NCBI GenBank assembly: GCA_964036195.1
Contig: OZ038459.1
Location: forward strand, 1,051,206-1,115,205
Reading direction: 5' to 3'
Length of the DNA: 64,000 nucleotides
DNA from: Sphaerolaimus hirsutus
Taxonomy: Eukaryota > Nematoda > Chromadorea > Monhysterida > Sphaerolaimidae
Part shown: in pieces, positions 1 to 9,800 of the stretch
Layout of the letters: each line of letters begins with the position of its first letter
Position numbering within the stretch: position 1 is the first letter of the stretch
The notes under the pieces: model-generated
Told to the model about the DNA's origin: nothing
Databases searched by the model: none
What the model saw: only the letters and a program-made list of their open reading frames with translations
Made by a program: the position numbers and the translations under genes

Positions 1-459
1 AACCTATTTATAATTTACACAAAAATTTTGAACGTGGAGGGCAAATTGTATATGGGGGCCGGAGCGGGGTGTCCTCTAAGAGTTGGCCCCATAATGGTGG
101 AATAGTGCCGCCATGGCGCTGGCGCCATGGCATGATGGTATTGGTAATGGCATGGCGCCACGTATGGTATAGCACAGTTGTTAAAAGTACCAAACTTTTT
201 CAAACTAGGTATGCGCATGCGTATTGTGCTTTTACTCACCCCCCGAGCACAGAAAGCGTAAAGTAAAAATTGTTTACTTTTACCCACGAGTAAATCAGGG
301 TACAATACTTTTTTCCCAGAAAGCATCAATGTGAGTATTTTTTCTCAGAAAAGCGTAAAGTGAATAAAATTACGTTTTCCTTCCGGAAAATGCAGAAGGG
401 TGAATGAATTATGAATTGTTACCATGGACAACAATATGTGTTTTTTTTCCATTTATAAG
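1..459. other. Intergenic DNA with GC-palindrome repeat
   Basis: No gene is seen. Positions 100-165 carry a run of GGCGCC/CCATGG-type palindromic words. The same words recur near 17030, 49170-49500, 55440-55500 and 58090, so this is a dispersed repeat. The remainder is AT-rich sequence without clear structure. Confidence 0.5.
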
Positions 460-889
460 TACCGTATTACCTCGAAATACCCCCATGGGGGTTTATTATT
501 TCGCCAGCAAAATTTGAGGGGGGGTTTATTCGAGGGGGGGGGGGGGTTTATTCGAGGGGGGGTTTTATTATTTCGCCAGAAAATTTCGTGGAATTCGTAG
601 TAAAGAATACGCTATTTCTTACACAAAAACGGTAATAAATGTGAGAATATAGGTTATATTGGGGCTATAGATGTACCTCTGTACACAAATGAGCGTATAA
701 GAGTAGCTGCGATGCAAATAAGTAGTAAAAAATACATCATGTACATTGCATACATGATGTACATCATTCCGGAGGGGGGGTATTTCGAGGGGGGGGGTTT
801 ATTATTTCCCCAGCCCATTTTGAGGGGGGGGGGGGTTAATTCGAGGGGGGGTTAATTCAAGGGGGGGGATAATTCGAGGTAATACGGTA
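460..889. repeat. MITE family C, copy C1
   Basis: The ends are inverted: it opens TACCGTATTACCTCGAAATA and closes with the complement, ending in ATACGGTA. The inside is runs of G broken by 'tattatttcgcc' and 'ttcgagg' words. No clear target duplication remains. Members at 43111 and 44565 show 8-bp duplications, which places the family with hAT-like non-autonomous elements. Confidence 0.65.
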
Positions 890-1340
890 TTCTTTTTATG
901 AAAAGGGAGAATCTCGAATGAGAAAAATACTCTTTTTGTACTCACAAAAATTACTCACCAAAAGCCAACACCAATCTCACTATGCCAGGCACAAACAACT
1001 TTTGAATAGTATTTACCTATGTGTATTTTCCTTTTTTTGTATTTAGTAGTTTTTCTCTCACCCCTGGCAGGGGCGCCCGCCCCCCCCCCCCCCCCGAGTA
1101 CGTCACTGTTTAGATCGTATTAGAACATATATATTTCTGAGTGAACTGCATGCAAAGTATGCCCAATGCAAAAGATAGGAGGCACAATCACAGCCTCATT
1201 TTTGCCCGATTCGTGTGTGTTTTTGCACACTATGCAGTCACTATTTATTAGTACAAAATGCCCTTTACAAACACGTTACAATCTTGACAAACAGGGTTAG
1301 TAGATGGCAAAGTTGCTTCCCAAGAATGCAATTGCACATG
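890..1340. other. Intergenic DNA, no gene seen
   Basis: AT-rich sequence with a C run at about 1079-1095. No coding frame, RNA gene or terminal repeat could be supported. Confidence 0.5.
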
Positions 1341-1560
1341 TATAGGGGGTTGACTTGAGTTTTTAGGGGCTGAGTTTACAATTCAGGGTTGAGTTGATGG
1401 GTGTTTATAAATTAGGGTTGAGTTGACAGAATTTTAAAAATAAGGCGCTGTTGACACAAGTTTACAAATAAGAGGCTGAGTTTATGGGAGTTGAATTGAT
1501 GGGTGTTTGCCAAATTAGGGGCTGAGTTTATGGGAGTTGAGTTGATGGCCCCTGGGGCTA
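1341..1560. repeat. Degenerate G-rich minisatellite
   Basis: About six irregular copies of a unit like 'ttaggggctgagtttatgggagttga'. It is a diverged relative of the regular 30-bp array at 15361-15966, so both may descend from one array now split by element 1 and the satellite around it. Confidence 0.6.
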
Positions 1561-2460
1561 AAAAATATAAATTGTGATATGATGCATTTGTGGGTTACTG
1601 ATTACAATGATTTGAAATATGCACTCCATTCTGACAGTACATTACCATAACCCTGAAATTGAACCCCTGAGGCCAAATACTTTCAATTTGAGAAAGGATG
1701 CATTTTCAGGTTTCTGATAGCACTCATTTGAAATATGCACTTCATTTTGACACTACATTACCATAACCCTAAAAATGAACCCCCTGGGCCAAAATCTTTC
1801 AAATCATAAAATGATGTATTTGTGGGTTTCTGAGTGTAGCGATTTCAAATATGCCCAGGGCTTAAAAAATTAGAAATTGTGAAATGATTCAATGTGGGTT
1901 TCTAATTGCACTGATTTGAAATATAATGCACTCCATTTTGACACTACATTACCATAACTCTGAAAATGAACCACTGGGGCCAAATACTTTCAATTTGAGA
2001 AAGGATGCATTTTCAGGTTTCTGATAGCACTCATTTGAAATATGCACTTCATTTTGACACTACATTACCATAACCCTAAAAATGAACCCCCTGGGCCAAA
2101 AACTTTCAAATCATAAAATGATGTATTTGTGGGTTTCTGAGTGTAGCGATTTCAAATATGCCCAGGGCTTAAAAAATTAGAAATTGTGAAATGATGCATT
2201 GTGGGTTTCTAATTGCACTGATTTGATATATAATGCACTCCATTTTGACACTACATTACCATAACTCTGAAAATGAACCACTGGGGCCAAATACTTTCAA
2301 TTTGAGAAAGGATGCATTTTCAGGTTTCTGATAGCACTCATTTGAAATATGCACTTCATTTTGTCACTACATTACCATAACCCTAAAAAGGAACCCCCTG
2401 GGCCAAAAACTTTCAAATCATAAAATGATGCATTTGTGGGTTTCTGATTGTAGCGATTTC
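1561..2460. repeat. Satellite with ~300-bp higher-order period (left part)
   Basis: The words 'cactacattaccataaccctgaaaatgaacc' and 'ggatgcattttcaggtttctga' recur in order. Spacing alternates between about 115 and about 190 bases, giving a higher-order unit of roughly 305 bp with three near-identical rounds. Element 1 is inserted at its right edge, and the same repeat resumes at 14733. Confidence 0.8.
2456..2460. repeat. Target-site duplication of element 1 (left)
   Basis: ATTTC directly precedes the left LTR and is repeated directly after the right LTR at 14733-14737. Five bases is the usual size for LTR retrotransposon integration. Confidence 0.9.
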
Positions 2461-3557
2461 TGTGTAACATTATCGTAAAATGTAAAAACCTATAATATTT
2501 AAGTTAACGTTCTTATGTTCGCTTTTATATTTAGTTAATTCAATTTATCAAGATTCCATTTTAATTCACATTCCAATTTTAACATCTTCACATTCGCCAT
2601 TTAATATCTCAAGCGATGTTGTTTACAACGTGCGCTTCACATCGCTCACATATTTAGATCTTAGTCATTGCTCACATTCCGCCACATTTCCTTGACAAGC
2701 AGCACGCAAATACGCCGTCATGTTTATGTTAAGCGGCGGGCCCGCTCCGAGTGGGGGGCCGGGCCCGCGCGCCATTTCAAATGCTGTCTGGCTTGTCTCA
2801 CATTTTCACTATCTTGCCAGTTTAGCTCGCTTTTCATCGGAGAAGCGAGCGGGCAAGGATTGAACTTTCACAATTGGAAATGTTGGGTAAAAATCGGAGA
2901 TTAGAGCCGACCGATTGGCGCCAAGTCAATCGCCATCGGTCTGGCCCTTAAAAGCCGACTTCACAGCTAGAATCGGCAGTGTTTGCAACCTCGTCAACTT
3001 CACAAGAATCTCTTCCTAGGATCTAAATAAGCGCCGTAGTCACTTTATTAAGTCGCTTGTTTTTGGTGCTAAGTTTAACGCTTGGTGCTTTAAGTCACCT
3101 CAGTGCTTTATTTCACACCTGCGCTGTTTGAGGTGCTTTATTCACAACCGCGCCACTTAATTCGCCTTTTGTCGTAATTAAGTGCCCTCTTTAAATTGCC
3201 TTATTTCTCCGGTAATTAGAGCTTCTTTTACGTTTTATTTAAGTAATTAATTTAGTTGTAAATTAATTCCTTTGTGTACGTATATTTTTATATATATTTT
3301 ATTTACATTTATTTCTTTGTATTTAATTGTCTAAATAAAAACGTTCGTCAAAACCGTTGGTAAACAATCTAAATTTGTTTCACACTAACTCACGTCAATT
3401 CACTTCAACTCAACTAATCACATTTGATAAAATAACGGAACGTCAATTAGAGACGACGCTTCACGTCAACTTTCAACTGTTCACATTTGTCCTCTTCCTC
3501 GGTTAGGAATAGGAGCTGGTTCACAAGTCACTTCAACAAGTTCCGTATTATTTTACA
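2461..3557 (+). repeat. Element 1 5' LTR
   Basis: 1097 bp, TGTGTAAC to TTTTACA. It contains GC-rich stem-forming stretches near 2905-2945, an AT-rich 'tatatatattttattt' segment near 3290 and an AATAAA signal at 3334. An open frame of 78 codons (2668-2904) also occurs in the other LTR but has no coding signature. Confidence 0.95.
3334..3339 (+). terminator. AATAAA polyadenylation signal in 5' LTR
   Basis: AATAAA in 'ctaaataaaaacg', about 220 bases before the LTR end. This is a sensible position for the R/U5 boundary. The same signal in the 3' LTR at 14509 would be the functional one. Confidence 0.5.
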
Positions 3558-3575
3558 TGGCGCAGCGAGCAGGGT
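3558..3575 (+). promoter_or_regulatory. Primer binding site, tRNA-Ser
   Basis: TGGCGCAGCGAGCAGGGT starts directly after the LTR. It is complementary to the 3' 18 bases of the serine tRNA class whose acceptor stem begins GCAGCGA, CCA included. Element 2 has the same site with one change. Confidence 0.85.
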
Positions 3576-3835
3576 GACTAATTAAACTAATTGGTCACTC
3601 TAATTAAGTCGTCTCGCGCGAAATTTCATTGGAAATTGTATTTCACAGTTTGAGTCACACGCACGAGGTTACGGTAATACGGTTTTGGACGCAAAATCGT
3701 TAGTAGCGCGTGTATATTTACTTACGATTTTACAAGTACAAGTCACAAGAAACGAAATATTTATTTTTATTATTTTATTTCGTTCACAGCTAGCTACCAC
3801 TTTGCTAATAAGCAATCAATCGATCGAGATTTGCT

Positions 3836-5008
3836 ATGGAGGAACGCTTACGCAATCAGCGAGGCGCTCAAGCCGCCGCAGCTATGCCTGTGAGCAACGT
3901 AGATGAGTCCGACACAACTCATCCGTTGACTCAACATAGCCGGGCGTTGACTGGAGTGCGCAACGGAGTGCTACGTTTCACATCCAAACCGATTCCTAAA
4001 ATCGTCAAAGACGAGTCACAACCCGCCGCCGTAAACATACGCGCGGCGGAGGAGGTATTAGAATTACTTCAGGCCTACGGCTACCAAGCCGAAATGAAAC
4101 GCTCGGATCTGTCTACGGCTATGGACAAATTCACAACTATTGTCCAAAATCACATCACAAGCCTGGACAGAGACGAAGACGGAGTGGCCGAAGAGATAAA
4201 GAGCGCCAACGCAAAATTGAAGCGCGCGCTCTACTCGGGCTCGAACAACGCGATGATGCTCATGGATGAGCTGGAATCGAGGATGGCAACCGCCCAAGCG
4301 CAAATCAAATCCGCGGAAAGGTTGATACTTTCCTTGAAAGGTCAGTCAAATATCAATGTTGATTTAACTACTCAACCCCCTTCACAACCCCCTTACAACA
4401 ATGTCAATATGGGAAGTAGTTCTCAACCTTCACAACCGGAAACTTTATTAAAGTTACCTAAAATCGAGCTTGCTAAATATAACGGTGATCCGTTAGAATG
4501 GGCAGCTTGGTGGGAGATTTTTCGAGCTCAAATTCACGACCGAGCTAATTTGTCAACTGGTATGAAATATACATACCTCAAGCTCAGCCTTACCGGTCCA
4601 GCAGCAGAACTGCTGGCCGGATTAAAAGGTGATGGTCGAGATTACATCACAGCGGTCACCATGTTACAATCAAACTTTGGTGAAACGCATCGAGTACAAG
4701 CAGCCCTTTGGGATAAATTGTATTCACTCGAAAAGCCTTCGTCAAGAGGAGACTCTCTCACAAATTTCACACGAACCCTTTTGTCAACTCTCAATCAACT
4801 TAAGGAAAGGGGTGAGAGTGTCGATTCTGGTGCAGTGTTAAGAATAATTCGTGGTTATCTTCCCGATAATATTGTTCTTGCCGTCACAGAAGAACACCGG
4901 AATTCGATGCGCACCGCTGTAACCGGCGACACCAAACTCACAGTCGTCAGGTTTGTTGATGCATTAACTACCATTGCTCGTGCTCAGGTTAGATGCGATG
5001 AAAACTGA
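3836..5008 (+). CDS. Element 1 gag (capsid region, DUF1759 type)
   Basis: 390 codons from the first good ATG after the leader to TGA. It would make the structural protein that assembles the retrotransposon particle. The first 190 residues are polar and predicted helical. Residues about 205-345 match the BEL/Pao DUF1759 core: 'LPKIELAKYNGDPLEWAAWW' opens it, followed by 'YLKLSLTGPAAELL' and a leucine-rich helical end. The zinc knuckles expected at the C-terminus are not in this frame but in the next one, +1 relative to gag, with about 40 bases of overlap. In elements 2 and 3 these parts are in one frame, so the split here is either a programmed +1 shift or an indel. Confidence 0.85.
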   Translation: MEERLRNQRGAQAAAAMPVSNVDESDTTHPLTQHSRALTGVRNGVLRFTSKPIPKIVKDESQPAAVNIRAAEEVLELLQAYGYQAEMKRSDLSTAMDKFTTIVQNHITSLDRDEDGVAEEIKSANAKLKRALYSGSNNAMMLMDELESRMATAQAQIKSAERLILSLKGQSNINVDLTTQPPSQPPYNNVNMGSSSQPSQPETLLKLPKIELAKYNGDPLEWAAWWEIFRAQIHDRANLSTGMKYTYLKLSLTGPAAELLAGLKGDGRDYITAVTMLQSNFGETHRVQAALWDKLYSLEKPSSRGDSLTNFTRTLLSTLNQLKERGESVDSGAVLRIIRGYLPDNIVLAVTEEHRNSMRTAVTGDTKLTVVRFVDALTTIARAQVRCDEN

Positions 5009-6809
5009 ACAACAAAATTCACAATCTTCAACTGCTGTTCAGAAATCACAAAATTCATCATTAAAAAAGCCACAAAATGGTGGAGGTTGGCAACAGCAAA
5101 AGAAAAAGGGAAATAAATCACAAAATACCTTCTCAAAACCAAAACCTATTCACAATACGGTTGCTTTTGCTGGCACCAATGCTAACGTTGGTAAATCACA
5201 AGGAAAAAATAAAAATTCCACTCAACCTCCCAGAACTCCGGCGATCGGAGCGATTAGTCAAAAGCAGTCCTCACAACCTGCTGCTGACTATCGCAAGCCG
5301 AAATTCGAGTGCTTGTTCTGCGGCATCAAAGAGCACTACACAACCGACTGCCCTCAATACGTCACACCGAGAGAGCGCACCGAACGGTTGCAAGCTTTGG
5401 GCGATGTGTGCACGCGTTGCACGCGCAGAGGCCATCAAGCGGCACAGTGCACTCAACAACTGAGTTGCTACTATTGTCGCCAGATTGGTCAGCATCACGG
5501 GGCGTTCTGTCCTACCAGACAGGCACCCGCCAGGCGTCAGGTAAACAATTCACAAAATAAAGCCTTTGTCAAAGCAACGAGCGCTAATTTTGTCAACGCT
5601 CAGGTAATCACAACGGGCGCGGCGTCGTCACATGCACCGCCATCGTATCCGCCTTCACACACGGAACCGATGAGCGTGTGTGTCATCCCACCGGACGAAA
5701 ACGATTTCCGGTGGAGACAGAATACGCTGTACCAACTGGACATGGACGGTCCGCTCGACATGGGCGAATGGCCGAGGCCCGCTAACGCGCAACAAGCGAA
5801 AGCTCAAGAGGAAGCCCGCAAGTATCACAGCGAAAACGAGCTGTGGACGACGCTCCGTGCCAACCTCATCCAGGAAGGCACCGATATGGAGACTGTCGAA
5901 GCCAAAATCCGCGGCTTCCAGCAGAAACGGTACGAGGTGTACCCACACCTCAACCCGAACCAAATGTCATCGTCGGTGCCACTTCAACCCAGTCACAGGC
6001 CCACGGTGGAGGTGCTGAGCGCACAGGCGGGTTACGGTAATCCCAACACCGCTACCAGGCAGCAGGCTGAACAAGAATGTGAGTTCGATTTTGCACCTTT
6101 AGTTCGTTTGCAAGTGGCCCAGGCTTCATTAATTAATAAAGACGCTGAATTAAATCGAGTCACAGACCCTTTGTTAATATTCTTTGATACTGGATGCGAA
6201 TATTCATATATTAAAGCATCCGTAGCAAATGAGTATAACTTTGAAAACAAAGGAGATGTTGTTCTTCAAATGAACGTGTTTGCGACAAAAACGCCCGTCA
6301 CAGTCAATACGTTTTTGGTCGAGGCTGTCATGCCTATTTACAAACACATCGACAATAAGGGCAATATGTTACAAATTCCGCTCACCTTACGTGCAGTGGA
6401 TAATTTGGCAACATATGCGTGCCCACCTCCTTTGTCACAAGATGACAAAACAGTTATTTATATTGTGTACGGTGAACATGCACAAGAACAATTCGCGGAA
6501 CCGCTTGAATTGACCGAAATGACTGATGAGTTTTGTCACAAACTATGTCAACCAGATGTAGTCATTGGTCAAGACTATTATTGGAAGTTCGACATTCGAC
6601 CAACAGAAATCGAACTCCCATCTGGATTGATCATAGTAGAATCAATACTTGGATTGATGCTTGGCGGAAATGCGTCATCACAGTCATTTGTCACAACACC
6701 CGACATTTCACCACATCAATTCATGGTTTCATGCAGTTCACATGCTTCATCAGCTGTGGCTGTTGGTCAAGAGACATTATATTTCAATTTCACAGTCTCG
6801 AGTCAATAG
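4968..6809 (+). CDS. Element 1 zinc knuckles and aspartic protease frame
   Basis: This frame is open from 4968 and has no convincing start codon, so it is probably read by shifting from gag. A Gln/Ser/Lys-rich linker leads to three zinc knuckles at about residues 110-180 (CLFCGIKEHYTTDC, CTRCTRRGHQAAQC, CYYCRQIGQHHGAFC). These bind nucleic acid. The protease (DUF1758 type) has its catalytic FDTG near 6184 and the family-typical 'LPSGLIIVESILGLMLGG' near 6615. The frame overlaps the pol frame for over 270 bases (-1 relation) and ends at TAG. I found no canonical -1 slippery heptamer in that overlap. Protease and RT share one frame in elements 2 and 3. Confidence 0.8.
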   Translation, partial: LPLLVLRLDAMKTEQQNSQSSTAVQKSQNSSLKKPQNGGGWQQQKKKGNKSQNTFSKPKPIHNTVAFAGTNANVGKSQGKNKNSTQPPRTPAIGAISQKQSSQPAADYRKPKFECLFCGIKEHYTTDCPQYVTPRERTERLQALGDVCTRCTRRGHQAAQCTQQLSCYYCRQIGQHHGAFCPTRQAPARRQVNNSQNKAFVKATSANFVNAQVITTGAASSHAPPSYPPSHTEPMSVCVIPPDENDFRWRQNTLYQLDMDGPLDMGEWPRPANAQQAKAQEEARKYHSENELWTTLRANLIQEGTDMETVEAKIRGFQQKRYEVYPHLNPNQMSSSVPLQPSHRPTVEVLSAQAGYGNPNTATRQQAEQECEFDFAPLVRLQVAQASLINKDAELNRVTDPLLIFFDTGCEYSYIKASVANEYNFENKGDVVLQMNVFATKTPVTVNTFLVEAVMPIYKHIDNKGNMLQIPLTLRAVDNLATYACPPPLSQDDKTVIYIVYGEHAQEQFAEPLELTEMTDEFCHKLCQPDVVIGQDYYWKFDIRPTEIELPSGLIIVESILGLMLGGNASSQSFVTTPDISPHQFMVSCSSHASSAVAVGQETLYFNFTVSSQ

Positions 6810-9800
6810 GTATCACAGACGATCCATTATCACATGATGACGACATAGCAGAACAGTTAATTCTGGAATCAATTACTCTCGATCCAGAAACTGGTCGCTA
6901 TAGCGTGGATTGGCCATTCAAATCAACAATTCAAGAATTGCCAACCAACAATGCAGAAGCATTTCGTCGCTTTCTGTCACTGTTGAAACGGTTTCGAAAA
7001 GATCCCGATTTATTCGCTACATACGCGAAAGTCATCTCAGATCAACTTCACAAGGGTGTCATAGAACCCGTCTATGGTTCACAAGATGGTTTGCAAGAAC
7101 ACATCTTACCTCACCAACCTGTCATCACACCTGGCAGATCGACAACATGTCGAATAGTGTATGATGGTTCTGCAGGCAAGCCAAGTCTCAACAATTGCTT
7201 ATTTCGAGGCCCAGTTCTCACACCACTGGCGCTCGGATTAATGCTTCGCTTCAGAGCCGGAAAAGTGGTGTTATTAGCAGATATTGAGAAAGCATTTTTA
7301 CAAATTGCTCTTCACCCAAAATCACGCGCTTTCACAAAATTTTACTGGCTGCGTGATGACACCATTCCATCTCATGAAGACAATATTCAAATGATGCAAT
7401 TCACAAGGGTGCTGTTTGGTCTCACATGCAGTCCATCAATTTTGTCAACTGTTATCAAATATCACCTAGAAGCGGAATTAGCTCACATGCATCCCGCTGA
7501 GACCAATGAACGAATGAAACTGGAGCTGTTGCTCAACAGCATTTACGTTGATAATTTAGTTATCAGCGTAGATGATGACAAATATGCAATACAGCTCTAT
7601 CGTTTAATTAAAGCTGTTTTTGCCAGAGCAAATTTCAACATGCGCGAATGGATGACAAATTCGCCTATGGTTTCGGAGAAAATCAAACCCGAAGACCTCA
7701 ACCCGAAAAAGTCACAATATGTCAAAGTAATGGGTCTCGTTTACGATCACATTGACGACACCATTGCGGTGCCAGCTCCCAAAAAAGATTTCACGCTCAT
7801 TGTCACAGCCACACGCCGCAATTTAAATAAATTACTGGCTTCAACATACGATCCTATTGGCGTCACAGCACCCGCGTTATTTCGGTTGAAATTTCGCGTG
7901 TCACAAATAATTCAAAGGTGCAATATCACAACCTGGGATGAACTCATCGAAGACCCAGAGGCGGATGACTTATTGGACGATTTAAAACGACATCTCTCGT
8001 CCATAAGTCAAATTAAATTCCCGCGCTCATTTCATTCTTTTGGCATCGATGTCAAAGCCGTCACACGGCCATTAGAATTACATGTGTTTTGTGATGCCTC
8101 AAAAGATGGATACGCTGTTTGCGCTTATCTGCGTCAAAAAGCTATTTCACCCGACGAATATGGCTATGAAGATGACCGATATTTTAGTGGTTTTCTCACA
8201 GCTCGCACAAAACTAGCACCACTTCCGTCAAAACAAGGTCAACCCCTCACAATCACACGCTTAGAATTGCTAGGTGTCACAATTGGTGCACAGCTCATCG
8301 ATTATTTACATCATGAACTCGTTGAGCTGGGTGGATGGAAAATTCACAGTAATTTCCTCTGGACCGATAGTACAGTTGTCATCGGCTGGCTATATACAGC
8401 AAAGCCGCTGGCTACTTTTGTCAACAATCGGGTCACAAAAATCCATTCACTAATGTCAAAACATTGCATTCAAATTTGCAAGGTTGCTACAAAAGACAAC
8501 CCAGCCGACATTGCGTCACGGGGTTGCACTTTTGATCAACTAATGATCGAAACAATGTGGTTCACCGGACCCACATTTTTAGCTGAACCTCTCACATCAA
8601 CCATGCTTGACATTTCGCAATATCAAGCGCAACCTGTCACCGAAGAACTTGCGAAAGGCGACACTCACATCAGTCGACCTTTATATGCTGGAGCAGTAAC
8701 TTCACAGCCTGTTTCACAGTCTAATTCACAACCAGCTAATGCTCTTGCACAGCAAGTACCTGTCAATTTGGACCCCAATTTGTCACAAAATGTCACTCCT
8801 CAAAATCCGTTTGTCGAAAGTCGACAACGTCACATCCCTTCAAATCCATTCGAAATCGACATTCGACGATTTTCAACACTGTCAAAATTGTTGCGTACTG
8901 TCGTATCTCTGCTTCGTGTCAAAACATATTGGCTAAATCGCTCCATGCATAAAGCTGCAAAGCGCGAAAGCGAATATTTATCAAAACCCATCACACAAGC
9001 TGATTTAAACAAAGCATTTAGACATGTATTGCGCATTTCACAGGCAGAGGAATGTGCCAGTTGCATTTCACAAGCGCAACTTGGCAAACACCACATGCTC
9101 AAATGGGACGCGTGGAATAATTTATTATATTGTGTCACGCGTGTATCTCACAAAGAACACCGAAACCCTTCGTTGTTTTACTACCTGCCAAAGACCGGGT
9201 GGTTAACAACGTTAGTGGTTACTCATTTTCATGAGCTTGCTGGTCACAGTGGCATGCTTCACACTTTAGCAGATTTACGCGAACACTGCTGGTTGTCAAG
9301 TGCTAAGCAGGTAGTTGCAAAAATTTTGCGCAAATGTGTCACATGCCGCAAAGCGGAAGGAGGTCCATTCACATTACCTGATTTTCACACATTACCTGTC
9401 ACTCGAACTCAATCACAAATCAAGCCATTTCAACATATTGGCATTGATTATATGGGACCGTTAGTTTATTCACAGAACGGAACCCGTCACAGTCAACACA
9501 TTTTGTTGCTAACATGCTTCAGTACACGCGCCATTCATTTAGAGTCAACAAATAGTGTCTCGACAGCCGACACAATTATGGCTCTAAATCGTTTTATTTC
9601 ACGACGAGGCATGCCGGACACAATTTGGTCCGACAATGCCCCAGCATTCAAAAATTGTGTCAAAATGCTACCGGACGTAAAATGGCATTTTATCACAGCC
9701 AACAGTCCTTGGCAGGGTGGCGTGTACGAACGCATGGTAGGCTTAGTTAAACGCTTGCTCAAAAAAGCATGCGGACGACGTTGTCTCACATGGCATGAAT

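Noticed and set aside
2668-2904. 78-codon frame present in both element 1 LTRs
   Set aside because: LTR identity alone explains its presence twice; no motif, no start context of note.
6533-6800. First ~90 residues of the 2339-codon frame as genuine protein
   Set aside because: They overlap the protease end in another frame, and the protease frame carries the conserved LPSGL motif there; true pol begins near 6800.
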